Shown here piece by piece: positions 42,894-51,762 of a stretch of 64,000 bases of DNA (position 1 is the first letter of the stretch; each line of letters begins with the position of its first letter). The stretch is from NCBI GenBank assembly GCA_964463485.1, contig CAYXDO010000048.1, positions 4,161 through 68,160 of the forward strand, read 5' to 3'. The position numbers and the translations under genes are program-made. Below the pieces are notes generated by a model that worked only from the letters and a program-made list of their open reading frames with translations, had not been told where the DNA came from and did no database searches. The stretch comes from CAYXDO01 sp964463485. GTDB lineage: Bacteria > Myxococcota > Kuafuiibacteriia > Kuafuiibacteriales > Kuafuiibacteriaceae.

Positions 42894-43008
42894 CGCGGCA
42901 CTCATCGTGCTAGCTCACGATGGCGACGAGATACTCACGTCAGACACTCAGGATCTCCGCCCGCTCGCCGTGGCCGCAGGTTTGGATATCGAGCTCGTCC
43001 CCGTTTGA
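42889..43008 (+). pseudogene. C-terminal remnant of a PIN-domain (VapC) toxin
   Basis: The frame reads VDAALIVLAHDGDEILTSDTQDL ending LDIELVPV-stop, split here: VDAALIVLA is the ending of a PIN domain (third Asp), and EILTSD is the conserved late Asp motif. The N-terminal ~85 residues are missing, joined directly to the VapB-like gene; the ribonuclease cannot be functional. Confidence 0.6.
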
Positions 43009-43026
43009 ATTTGCGGGGGCCCACAC

Positions 43027-44298
43027 TCACCCGAGAAGACGCGCGAGCGCCATCGCTCGGTGAATGCACTCGTCCGAATTGATGTAGTCGAACTCCGCAA
43101 AGCGCCCCAAAAGATGAATCCCAAGACTCCCAAACCAATCGCGAGCCAGCGTGACGTTGCGAACGTAGTCGAGGTCGTAGACCGGATAAGCTCGTTCGAA
43201 GCGAAGAGTCTTCGACATCACGACGTCACGGCTCGACGCCAGCCCGAGTCGCTCGAGATCGCGGATGACGCGGTCCACGAGCTCACCGTCCGGCACTTGG
43301 TCGAGCTCACTTCCTGGCCGACACGTGATTTCGGCGAGCAAAGACGAGCGACCTTCGGGCGCCATCGATGGGCTGAAGAAAGCGGGGAAGCAGATCCGAT
43401 GCGCGAGCACCGACGGGTCGGGGACGTAGATCGCACTCAGTCGTGGGACTCGGTCATGGCTCAGCCCCACACAAACCACGCGCAGCACATTGTGGCCGAG
43501 AGATGCGAGCGCAGCCTCGACCTCGGAAGGGACCGAGCCGATGGCTCTCGCGGCCTCGTGCATGGAGAAGGTGACGACGAGCTCTTCGTACGATCGACGC
43601 TCCTCCCCGCAAGTCACCGCGAATCCAGCTCCGTCGCGCCGGATCGAAGTCACCGGGAGGCCCGTGAGCACGGGCCCGCGGGCTCTTGCTCGGATCGCTT
43701 GGGTCAACGCCTCGAAGCCCCCGCCCTCTGGATAGCGAAAGTAGAGCTGATGAGTATGACCTTCGGTCGCGATTCCGAGCGCCGACCTCACGACGTCTTC
43801 GAGGGGCGGCTTCGGGATGCGTTCGACCCAGGCCGTGCCGATCTCGCGAGCGGGCCGCTTCCAGATCTTCTCGTTGTAGGGCACGAGATACCGATCGGAG
43901 ATTCCGTCGCCGAAGGTGACTCGACACCACTCTTCGAGGTTCGAAGCGGCCCCGCCCGGAGCCCGGAGGTAACCCATCAAGCACTCGTAGCGGTCCTCCA
44001 CAGGGAGCGCCGCGAGGTCGTTCTCGAACGGGTATTTGACCAGTCGATCCCGGAAGAGGACGCGATTCTCGCGGCGGACGGTACGGAGATTTCCGGCGAG
44101 AGCCTCCTCGACGAACTGGTTCACGTGCGAGTGTTTCGAGAAGAGGATGTGCCCGCCCACGTCGAAGCCAAAGCCCTTCTCCCAGTAAGTTCTGCAGAGG
44201 CCACCGGGGTGTTTTGAGGCCTCTATCACCTCGTGCTCGGAGCGGAGAAAGCAAGAAAGAGACAGGCCGCTGACTCCTGCACCGAGAATTCCAATCAC
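43027..44298 (-). CDS. UDP-galactopyranose mutase/protoporphyrinogen-oxidase-like FAD oxidoreductase
   Basis: 423 residues from GTG 44298 (GAGGA 7 nt upstream; the GTG overlaps the GT2 stop by 4 nt). FAD motif ILGAGVSGLSLSCFL, EASKHPGGLCRTY, and the VPYNEKIWKRP stretch resemble UDP-galactopyranose mutases and related glycan-modifying flavoproteins. A role in isomerising or oxidising a nucleotide sugar of the local glycan is inferred from context. Confidence 0.8.
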   Translation of the reverse strand: MIGILGAGVSGLSLSCFLRSEHEVIEASKHPGGLCRTYWEKGFGFDVGGHILFSKHSHVNQFVEEALAGNLRTVRRENRVLFRDRLVKYPFENDLAALPVEDRYECLMGYLRAPGGAASNLEEWCRVTFGDGISDRYLVPYNEKIWKRPAREIGTAWVERIPKPPLEDVVRSALGIATEGHTHQLYFRYPEGGGFEALTQAIRARARGPVLTGLPVTSIRRDGAGFAVTCGEERRSYEELVVTFSMHEAARAIGSVPSEVEAALASLGHNVLRVVCVGLSHDRVPRLSAIYVPDPSVLAHRICFPAFFSPSMAPEGRSSLLAEITCRPGSELDQVPDGELVDRVIRDLERLGLASSRDVVMSKTLRFERAYPVYDLDYVRNVTLARDWFGSLGIHLLGRFAEFDYINSDECIHRAMALARLLG

Positions 44299-45050
44299 GC
44301 CGACGTCCTCGCGTTCGGCGAAGGAGAGATCCAAGGACCGTGGCGCTCACGAGCGCGCCGAGCGCGAAGCAGCCTCCTCGCGGTCCACCATGCGCTCGAG
44401 AGCGGCCGCAGCGTAGACTCACCCAGCCGATCTCGGTATTCGATGAAGACGACCTTCACGCGGGCGCCGCGAGAGAGCGGCACGAGCAGGAGCTCGACCG
44501 GAAGCGCCGCTCCGTTCGGGTCGACGACCAGCGAGTCGATGAGTGTCTTGGCATAGGCTCGCATCCCGCTGTGCAAGTCGTGAATGCGTGTCCCAAACAG
44601 CATCGAAGCGACAGAAGCAAATCCAACGTTCGCGAAGTAATTCAGCCAAGGCATGGCTTCCGGCTTGGCTGCCAAGCGTGCCCCGTCGACGAGCTCGTAC
44701 CCATCTTCGAGCACCCACCTGGCAAAGCGGGGGATCATTTCGGTCGGGTACGTATCGTCGCAATCGAGCGTCACGACACAGCGGCCGTTGGCGCTCTTCA
44801 ACGCGGCGAGCATCGCAGGTCCGTACCCTCGCGGTGGCACCTGCCGAATCACTCGCGCCCCGAGCGCCTCGGCGAGCTCCGCGGTGCGATCGCGGCTCGA
44901 ATCGACGACGAGCACCTCGGCGTTGGGTGCGACCCGGCGAATATCGCCGAGGACCTTGGCGATGGCGCGCTCCTCGTTCATCGTGATCATCGCGACGGTG
45001 AGCTCGTTGGGACCGAGGTCGAAGGGCATGCGCGCCCGGGACGATGACAT
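44295..45050 (-). CDS. family 2 glycosyltransferase (dolichol-phosphate-mannose-synthase-like)
   Basis: 251 residues, ATG 45050. MITMNEERAIAKVLGDI, VLVVDSSRDRT and TLDCDDTYPTEMI are the GT-A/GT2 signatures; the late basic stretch RRLLRARRARERHG may be cytoplasmic-face membrane association. It probably transfers sugar from an NDP donor to a polyprenyl phosphate. It overlaps the flavoprotein gene. Confidence 0.87.
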   Translation of the reverse strand: MSSSRARMPFDLGPNELTVAMITMNEERAIAKVLGDIRRVAPNAEVLVVDSSRDRTAELAEALGARVIRQVPPRGYGPAMLAALKSANGRCVVTLDCDDTYPTEMIPRFARWVLEDGYELVDGARLAAKPEAMPWLNYFANVGFASVASMLFGTRIHDLHSGMRAYAKTLIDSLVVDPNGAALPVELLLVPLSRGARVKVVFIEYRDRLGESTLRPLSSAWWTARRLLRARRARERHGPWISPSPNARTSA

Positions 45051-45071
45051 GGTTCGAGGTCGCGGACCAAG

Positions 45072-45851
45072 GTGCGTGCGTTGACCTGGCTCGAGTCGCT
45101 ACGCTCGCAGCTCGATCTCGAGCACCGGACCCTGCGCGAAGCGATGACTCGCGCGGCTCCGTACGCGCACGGTGCGTTGCTCGACGTGGGCTGCGGCGAC
45201 AAGCCCCACGAAGCGCTGTTTCGACCGTACGTCACGTCGTATGTCGGAGCCGAGCGCGCGCAGACTTACCGCAGGACCGCCTCTTCAGCTCGATCGAAGG
45301 CGGACCTCGAGTTCGACGGAGACCGTCTGCCGCTCGAGGACGAGTCGTATGACACCGTGTTGTGTACTCAGGTGCTCGAGCACGTCCCGGACCCGAGGCA
45401 CTGGTTCGGTGAGCTCGTGCGGGTGTTGCGTCCAGGCGGGCGACTCATCGTGACCACGCCCTTCTCGTACCGCGTTCATTCGGCGCCCGAGGATTACTTT
45501 CGATTCACTCGGTATGCGCTCCAACGGTTCGCGACGGAGGAGTCCCTCGAAATCGAGATCTTGCAGGAACGAGGTGGGCTGTGGATCGTATTGGCGCACA
45601 AGGCGGCCAGCCACCTCCTCGTCGATGTGTTGCGGACCCGCGCGCTGGCGCAGCGCCTCGGTGGGTATGGCCATGAGGCGCCGACACACTCGACTCCGCG
45701 GTGGTGGTTGGCGCCCGCCGTGATTCCGTTGGCAGGCGGTATCGTGGCGGTCGGACGAATGTTCCACGACCTCGATCCCGATCCCTCGGATCCGCTCGGG
45801 CATCTCTTGGTCGCGACCAAACCGCGGACGCCGATCAAAGGAGGCGTTTGA
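45072..45851 (+). CDS. class I SAM-dependent methyltransferase (Methyltransf_11-like)
   Basis: 259 residues from GTG 45072. LLDVGCGDKPHEALF is motif I, VLCTQVLEHVPDP motif II/post I, then LRPGGRLIVTTPF. The C-terminal region has an amphipathic/hydrophobic stretch (WWLAPAVIPLAGGIVAVG). It is divergent from GT2 with 21 nt between starts and ends the glycan cluster. Confidence 0.85.
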   Translation: MRALTWLESLRSQLDLEHRTLREAMTRAAPYAHGALLDVGCGDKPHEALFRPYVTSYVGAERAQTYRRTASSARSKADLEFDGDRLPLEDESYDTVLCTQVLEHVPDPRHWFGELVRVLRPGGRLIVTTPFSYRVHSAPEDYFRFTRYALQRFATEESLEIEILQERGGLWIVLAHKAASHLLVDVLRTRALAQRLGGYGHEAPTHSTPRWWLAPAVIPLAGGIVAVGRMFHDLDPDPSDPLGHLLVATKPRTPIKGGV

Positions 45852-45863
45852 CCTAGGCCTAGG
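45852..45863. repeat. perfect 12-bp palindrome directly after a stop codon
   Basis: CCTAGGCCTAGG immediately follows the TGA of the methyltransferase gene. It could be a protein-binding site or part of a short hairpin but has no T-tract, so a terminator role is not evident. Confidence 0.5.
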
Positions 45864-45995
45864 ATTGATCGGATACTGCGCACGTCTTGGGTCGGCCAGG
45901 ACACATTGTCACACACCGAGGCAAAGGATCACTTTGCCGAGGAACCTTGCCTGGCGCGCCGCGCGCGCACCAGCCGAGTCGGAGGTCATGAACCT

Positions 45996-48446
45996 ATGTG
46001 GTACAACGTACAGTCGCTGAATCCCTTTGCGGCGACTCAGCTTCAGTTCGCGCTCGTTTCGCATCTCCAACAGAACCCTCAGGTCGCGATGCAGGCCTTG
46101 TCGATGCTCAACGCGGGCGGTTTCGATCAGTGCATCGGCCCGTCGCTTCAGCAGCTGCTCGGCCGCGGCATGGGCGCTTCGATGTGCGGAGCGATCCCGC
46201 AGCCCAACATCGGATTTTCGGGCGCTCCCGCCGGACAAGGTCTGCAGAAGGCTCCGGAAGGTTGGCCGGGCAACGCCGTGAAGACGGCCGGCGGCTACAC
46301 GATCGTTCCGGAAGGCGGCACGAACTGGAGCATCTACGCGCCTGGGCAGAAGCCCGGCGAGACGCCGAATACGCGCGTCTGGGGTGACCCGCACGTCACG
46401 GAGAAAGACGGCACGCGCTGGGATTTCACGAAGTCGAGCGACTTCGTGCTGCCCGATGGCACGCGCATCGCTGCGCAGACCTCGTCGGAGCAGGGCCAGT
46501 CGGTGACGACGGGCCTGACGATCACCAACGGCGCGGACCGTGTGAACGTCTCCAACATCCACGGCTCACCGACGACCGGCGCTGTCACGAACGACGGCTA
46601 CGAGTGGCGGGCGCAGCACCTGGCGAGCAACCCGGGCCGCGACACGTTCCGCTTGGGCGGCGACGGCAACAACATCCACTGGTTCCGCGAGCGCAACGGA
46701 CAGGTCGAAGGGCGCATCGACGGCACCGTTTGGGACTCCAAGAACAACCGCTACGACCAGGTCGTCAGCGGCGACAACAAATACTGGGTCGATCCGAACC
46801 TGCGCGCGCCGCTCGGCAGCGCGGCGTGGGGCAACCAAATGCGCGGCGAGCTCGCTGACACGGCGGGCCTGACCGGCAATCCGCAGTATGCGAAGTCCGT
46901 CGGCGAGCTCCTCAACGCGGACCATCTCTGGAGTCAGCTCGGCGGCAACATGTTCGGCCAGCAGGGGCTCGGTGGGCTCTGCGGCGCGTTCTCGGGCTGC
47001 GGACAAGCGTGCGGCGCGGTCGGAGGGCTCGGGGACACGATGCTCGGACACGCCGGCCTGCTGGCCCTCGCCTCGCAAGGCATGACCTCGGCGGCGTTCA
47101 ACCCGGCCGGTCGGGTGTGGGACCACACCACCACCGAGCCCGGACGCCCGGCGACGTTCCCGCCCGCCAAGGGAAGCTCGTTCTTGAACAGGCTCCCGAG
47201 CAACCCGAACCAGGTCGCTTCGCAGCTGAATGTCAGCGGGTACCAGGACGTTCGCACCATCAACACCGCGGCGTCTCGCCTGCGCGAGGCCGGCGCGGTC
47301 GCGCGCCCCGCAAAACCCGGTGAGACCGGCGCGGCCGGAAAGCTCGTCCTGTCCGATGCGGAGGTCGCGGCCATCCGCGCCGCTCCGAACGAGGCCGAAG
47401 CCCGAAAGTTGGTGGCCCAAGCGATCTCGAGGCAGACCGGCGTCAACATCGGCGACGGCCCGAACATGGGCAATCGCAACGACATCCGAAACGACCGCTA
47501 CCGCCAAGCGCTCAACTCGCTCACCGGCAGCCACGTTCGCTCCGGTATCGAGAAGAACTCCGGCTCCGCGCTCGCGCTCGACTCCATCATCGACTCCACC
47601 TGCCGCACCGTCCGCGGCGCCGACTTCGGATCGACGATCAGAAAAGACACCGTCGCGTGGAGCGGCCCCTACGGCGTCATCGGCGGGACCGACCGCAACG
47701 AGCTCAACAACCCGTCCACCGCGGTGGCGCTCGACATCTCGTCGTATCGCTCCGCGGCCGACAAGATCGCCGAGCTCTACTCGCCGCTCATCTTCGATCT
47801 CGATGGCACCGGCCTGGTGATGAAGAACGGCGGCATGATCGAGGTCGATCTCGACGGCGACGGCCGACGCGAGATGATCACGGACCTCGACGCGCACCTC
47901 GGGTTGCTCGTCTTCGACAGCCAGCTCGAGCCCGAAGCCCTTCGCGGAACGCCTTCTGGTCGCGACATGTTCGGAAACGGAACGGACCTCTCGGCCTACG
48001 GCATCAAGGGGCCGAAGGACGGGAGCTTCGAGAACGGGTTCGACGCGCTGCGTGCGCTCGCCGAGAAGCTCGGCTACGTCAAGGGCACCAAACAGCACCT
48101 GTCCGGCCGTGACCTCGAGGAGCTCGAGGACAAGGTCGGGCTGCGCATGCGCGTCGGCGGCATCGGCGAAGGCGAAGACAAGCGCTTCATCGAGTGCGGC
48201 GTCACGCGCATCAACCTCGGCGACTCGAAGAAGATTCAGTCGATCGAGCAGGCCAAGGAAGATCGCTGGGGCAACAAGCTGATGATGCAGGACGGCGCGA
48301 CCTTCATGGTGAAGAACACCGAGCGTCCCTACTGCGACATCTGGTTCAACATCCAGGCGCGTGTGCTCGAGAAAAAGGACAACCGCCTCGAAGCCAAACG
48401 CGGCGCCGACCTCCTCAAGAACGTCGGCATGAAGCGCCTCGCCTGA
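45996..48446 (+). CDS. large DUF1521-like protein with predicted self-cleavage motif and Ca2+-binding segment
   Basis: 816 residues from ATG 45996 (GGAGG 10 nt before). The region from ~127 reads VWGDPHVTEKDGTRWDF..SDFVLPDGTRI, the start of the DUF1521/metal-induced-autocleavage (MIIA) domain known from NopE1, in which the Gly-Asp/Pro bond within GDPH is cut when Ca2+ is present; here G130-D131/P132-H133. A low-complexity central part follows. Near the C-terminus, SPLIFDLDGTGLVMK..EVDLDGDGRREMITD has EF-hand-like acidic loops. No signal peptide is clear, so export would need a dedicated secretion system. Role unknown; effector or matrix protein are options. Confidence 0.75.
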   Translation: MWYNVQSLNPFAATQLQFALVSHLQQNPQVAMQALSMLNAGGFDQCIGPSLQQLLGRGMGASMCGAIPQPNIGFSGAPAGQGLQKAPEGWPGNAVKTAGGYTIVPEGGTNWSIYAPGQKPGETPNTRVWGDPHVTEKDGTRWDFTKSSDFVLPDGTRIAAQTSSEQGQSVTTGLTITNGADRVNVSNIHGSPTTGAVTNDGYEWRAQHLASNPGRDTFRLGGDGNNIHWFRERNGQVEGRIDGTVWDSKNNRYDQVVSGDNKYWVDPNLRAPLGSAAWGNQMRGELADTAGLTGNPQYAKSVGELLNADHLWSQLGGNMFGQQGLGGLCGAFSGCGQACGAVGGLGDTMLGHAGLLALASQGMTSAAFNPAGRVWDHTTTEPGRPATFPPAKGSSFLNRLPSNPNQVASQLNVSGYQDVRTINTAASRLREAGAVARPAKPGETGAAGKLVLSDAEVAAIRAAPNEAEARKLVAQAISRQTGVNIGDGPNMGNRNDIRNDRYRQALNSLTGSHVRSGIEKNSGSALALDSIIDSTCRTVRGADFGSTIRKDTVAWSGPYGVIGGTDRNELNNPSTAVALDISSYRSAADKIAELYSPLIFDLDGTGLVMKNGGMIEVDLDGDGRREMITDLDAHLGLLVFDSQLEPEALRGTPSGRDMFGNGTDLSAYGIKGPKDGSFENGFDALRALAEKLGYVKGTKQHLSGRDLEELEDKVGLRMRVGGIGEGEDKRFIECGVTRINLGDSKKIQSIEQAKEDRWGNKLMMQDGATFMVKNTERPYCDIWFNIQARVLEKKDNRLEAKRGADLLKNVGMKRLA

Positions 48447-48492
48447 TTCGGTCGTCGCGACGTGGGGGTCGCCTCGACCCCACGCTCGCGGC

Positions 48493-49515
48493 TCACTCTC
48501 TCTTCCCACCCAACGTCGACGGCTCCAAACCTCGAACGGTGCTGCGGCCATCCAGGACACCGCGAATCAGTGCGCTGCGGGTCGGAAAACCTAGCTTCTG
48601 ACCGGCCTTTCTCAAATGAGTTGCGACCGTGCTGACTGACAAGCCGAGCTCATAGGCGACGAGCTTGTTGCCATGCCCGAGACACGCAAAGCCGAGCACC
48701 TGCCGCTCCCTCAAGGTGAGCGCGTCCAAAGCCGAGCCGGAAGTGGTCGGCTCGTTCCTCCGCGCCACCATGAATCGCCGCCCGCCGAACTCGACCTCCG
48801 ACAAAATGGACCAGCGCCCGAGAACCAGAGCGCGCCACACCCCGAGCGCCTCGTCGGGGCTCACCCGCCGGAGCGGGCCGCGGGCCCTTCGAAGCGCCAC
48901 CGCAGCGCTCGAGATGGCCGCTCGAATGGGTTCGGACGCGCCCTCCGGCGCATGCTCGATCCGACCCGCCTCGTCGATGACGAACTCGCACTCGGACCCT
49001 CCGGCACGATACTCGTCCCTGAGTCTGTGGCCCGCCGCAATGTGCGCTGACACGCGGCTCCAACGCTCGACCTCGAAAGCGCCCGTGATCTTCGGAAGCG
49101 GACATCCGATGATCACTCCCCTCCCGTCCGGGCTCGAGGCGTGAATGCCCAGAACGTCCGCGATACCGAACGTACGCATGAGCTCGACGAAGTCAGACCT
49201 TCGCGCAAGCGCCGTCGACCCAAGCGCCTCGCTCAACGTCGAGACCGGTCTTGGATCCCCAAACACGGCGTCGATGTCGGTCCGCGGGAACTGCGCGGAC
49301 ATGATTTGCTCCGCTCCACTCGGGCAGTCGAGAAGCTCGAGCGTGGGGCGACGTCGCGCGACCGGGTCGCGACGGTCGTAGGCATAGGCCATGAGACCAA
49401 AACCCCGGTCGAGAAATGGCTTGACCGCGCCGGCAATGCCACGGAGCCAGCTACGGTCGTCCACGTCGAGTCGATAACTTGCATCTACGACCTCGATCAA
49501 ATCCAACGAGCTCAA
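48493..49515 (-). CDS. LuxR-family transcriptional regulator with N-terminal sensory region
   Basis: 340 residues. A ~260-residue N-terminal region without a recognised receiver or autoinducer fold precedes a C-terminal LuxR HTH: LTLRERQVLGFACLGHGNKLVAYELGLSVSTVATHLRKAGQKLG. No cognate kinase is near. It likely controls nearby secreted or membrane functions in response to an unknown ligand. Confidence 0.85.
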   Translation of the reverse strand: MSSLDLIEVVDASYRLDVDDRSWLRGIAGAVKPFLDRGFGLMAYAYDRRDPVARRRPTLELLDCPSGAEQIMSAQFPRTDIDAVFGDPRPVSTLSEALGSTALARRSDFVELMRTFGIADVLGIHASSPDGRGVIIGCPLPKITGAFEVERWSRVSAHIAAGHRLRDEYRAGGSECEFVIDEAGRIEHAPEGASEPIRAAISSAAVALRRARGPLRRVSPDEALGVWRALVLGRWSILSEVEFGGRRFMVARRNEPTTSGSALDALTLRERQVLGFACLGHGNKLVAYELGLSVSTVATHLRKAGQKLGFPTRSALIRGVLDGRSTVRGLEPSTLGGKRE

Positions 49516-49778
49516 CTCTCATCCCCTTCCGTTTGAACCCTTCGACCGTACCGGAGCTCCTGAGTGCCACCGAGCCCGATCGTAGTCAAGAAGAGTCATG
49601 GCGACCGGACGGTGTCGACGACTCACCGAACCGCAACACCAAGCAGCGCCGACGAATTGAGACTTCATAGTCATTTTGTCGATCCTCCACCTCCGCCATC
49701 ACCGATCTGACCATGGAGCGCTCCTCCCGGCGACAGATATTCTCTCGGTCGTACCCACCAATCTTCCCGGGAGGAACG
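49516..49778. other. intergenic between divergent regulator and membrane enzyme
   Basis: 263 nt hold the promoters of the divergent LuxR gene and the phospholipid-methyltransferase-like gene. A good ribosome site (GGGAGG) precedes ATG 49779. I see no strong dyad or other gene. Confidence 0.4.
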
Positions 49779-50546
49779 ATGAATCAGACGAGCTCGAATA
49801 CTCACCGACCTTGGCTCCGTTTTCTCGTGCGACTGGCCTCGACGTTCTGCGCGATGAGTGGCTTTCGCCTCGAGAGGCTCAACGTCGTGTGGGTCGTGAG
49901 CGGTGCGCTGTCACTGATCGGCGCTCACGCGCTGATGAAGCTCTCGAATCCGAATCTGATCGCGGGTTATTGGGTGCTCACTCTGTCGATGTATTACGTG
50001 GGGAATTCGTTCATTCTGGCCTCGCGCAGGATCCCTGGAGCCCTCATCGCGCGGTTCGGTGAGGACTCGGCGCTTCGAATTTACGATACTGCGCTCGGCC
50101 TCATGTTCCTCAACCAAGGGCTCGGCGTCTCGTGCATGGGCTCGCTCGCCTGGAGCGGTGACGCGAGCCTCTTCAGCTCCTCGACGACGGCGATCGGAAT
50201 CGTATTCTTTGCCATCGGCCTGGTGACCAAGATTTGGGCGACGATGCTGGTCGGTGTAGACATTTATTACTATCACGACATGTTCCTTGGACGCCCGACG
50301 GGGGGCTTCGTGAGCTCGGGACCCTACCGGTTCCTCGCCAATCCCATGTATGGAGTGGGTCAGCTCCACGCCTACGGATATGGGTTGCTGACGGGTTCCA
50401 TCGTCGGGCTGGCGGCCGCGGCGGTTTGTCACTCGGCGATTTACGTCTTCTACTTCGTCGTGGAGCGGCCATTCGTGCGGCGCAGCTTCCCGGCAGGCTC
50501 CAAGGACGACCTGTTCGAATCCAGCGCGGGCACCGCCGCGCCGTGA
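49779..50546 (+). CDS. phospholipid/isoprenylcysteine methyltransferase-like membrane protein
   Basis: 255 residues from ATG 49779. About six hydrophobic segments and the late motif SSGPYRFLANPMYGVGQ resemble the SAM-binding GPYRYVRNPMY signature of PEMT/ICMT enzymes, which methylate phosphatidylethanolamine or prenylcysteine in membranes. Its 3' end overlaps the downstream LuxR gene by 97 nt on the opposite strand. Confidence 0.72.
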   Translation: MNQTSSNTHRPWLRFLVRLASTFCAMSGFRLERLNVVWVVSGALSLIGAHALMKLSNPNLIAGYWVLTLSMYYVGNSFILASRRIPGALIARFGEDSALRIYDTALGLMFLNQGLGVSCMGSLAWSGDASLFSSSTTAIGIVFFAIGLVTKIWATMLVGVDIYYYHDMFLGRPTGGFVSSGPYRFLANPMYGVGQLHAYGYGLLTGSIVGLAAAAVCHSAIYVFYFVVERPFVRRSFPAGSKDDLFESSAGTAAP

Positions 50547-50863
50547 GCGGGTGCGAACGAGATCAGCGCCGCAACCTCACTCCGCGAGCCAACGCCCAGC
50601 TTCTTGTAGATCGACGCGAGCTGATTTGCGATCGTTCGGTTCGACACGCCCCTCTTACGCGCAATCTCGGCGTTCGACAGCCCTTCGATCAGTCTATCGA
50701 GCACGTCCAGCTCAGCTGAAGTCAACGAGTCGAACAGCGATCCTTGATCGGCCGGACATACGATAAACGTGAGATCCGAGCCCGGAACGGGATATTCGTA
50801 GATCTCCAGTCCTGCTTCAAGGGCATGAGCACCCGTTCGTTGGCGAGCCTTCTCGTCTGCCAT
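50450..50863 (-). CDS. small LuxR-type helix-turn-helix regulator
   Basis: 137 residues. The C-terminal HTH reads LTSAELDVLDRLIEGLSNAEIARKRGVSNRTIANQLASIYKKLG, preceded by a short N-terminal strand region (YEYPVPGSDLTFIVCPADQG). It lacks a receiver. It overlaps the convergent membrane-enzyme gene, so antisense interference between them is possible. Confidence 0.85.
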   Translation of the reverse strand: MADEKARQRTGAHALEAGLEIYEYPVPGSDLTFIVCPADQGSLFDSLTSAELDVLDRLIEGLSNAEIARKRGVSNRTIANQLASIYKKLGVGSRSEVAALISFAPAHGAAVPALDSNRSSLEPAGKLRRTNGRSTTK

Positions 50864-50947
50864 GGTCTCTCGAGAAGTGCCGGATGTTATACGCGCGCGC
50901 TCCCAACATCAATTCGCCACGGTTCTTAGGTTGTGCCTGCTTCGTCC

Positions 50948-51694
50948 TCATTCGATCAACAACAACCCAACCCCAGTGACCACCGCCAACACCCCCACGG
51001 CGCCCAAGACGTTCGCCGCCAGACCGTAAGTCTCCATGCGGCTCGCCATGTCGAGGAACTCGGCGCCGTGTCGAGGGCCCGCCTCGAGGTCCTCACGTTC
51101 TGCACTGCTTGCTACACCGAATGCGATCCCAAAAACGATCGCAAGCGTGCCAGCGCCTACTGCCCCTAAGACGGGAACGATCGAACGCGGTGCTCCCTGC
51201 TCCCGCTGATCTTCGTCGAACACGACGAGCTTCGGGGTGACTTCGGGAAACAGAGCAAACGCGAGCTCCGAGAGTCGTTGCGACCAAGTCTCTGACCCGT
51301 CCCGCGGGAGCTCCCGCTCAGAGACGTTGGGGGTCTGACTGAGGCGCGGGAACCTCTCCGCCACGATCGCGATCGAACGCAGCCCGCCTGCAATACGAAC
51401 CACGACGGCAGCGTCTGCCCGCGTCCCCAACAAAGCCGAGCGCGCGCACTCGGACGCCTGACTCTCCGAACACTGCCCGCCAGGCCCCGCGGCGTCGATG
51501 GGAAGCACGTCGAGGTCCCTGGACGCCAAAGCGCCCGACAGCTTTGCCAGGATCTCCTTCGTCTCTTCCCGCCGTACCGTCGACGTCGACTCCACCGCGA
51601 TCGCGACCGTTGCCGACGTCAAAAACAGCCAAAACGACATCCAAGGAGACCATACACTCCAAGCCAGCGGACGCGTCAGTCTATTTCCACGCAC
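50948..51694 (-). CDS. membrane protein of unknown function
   Basis: 248 residues from GTG 51694 (ATG 51640 is equally likely and gives a cleaner signal). A signal/TM helix (SFWLFLTSATVAIAV) is followed by a periplasmic-type domain with a paired Cys (QCSESQASEC) and two C-terminal TM helices (VLGAVGAGTLAIVFGIAFG, VLGAVGVLAVVTGVGLLLIE). No family recognised. Confidence 0.6.
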   Translation of the reverse strand: MRGNRLTRPLAWSVWSPWMSFWLFLTSATVAIAVESTSTVRREETKEILAKLSGALASRDLDVLPIDAAGPGGQCSESQASECARSALLGTRADAAVVVRIAGGLRSIAIVAERFPRLSQTPNVSERELPRDGSETWSQRLSELAFALFPEVTPKLVVFDEDQREQGAPRSIVPVLGAVGAGTLAIVFGIAFGVASSAEREDLEAGPRHGAEFLDMASRMETYGLAANVLGAVGVLAVVTGVGLLLIE

Positions 51695-51762
51695 CGCTCA
51701 ATTCGAGGCTCCGCGGCGTCTCGGTCCTACTCACCCGTTCGTCGGGCGAGCGACTTCACAAT

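Noticed and set aside
46566..48560. 664-codon minus frame
   Set aside because: Antisense to the DUF1521-like gene; lacks any motif and follows codon-position GC bias.
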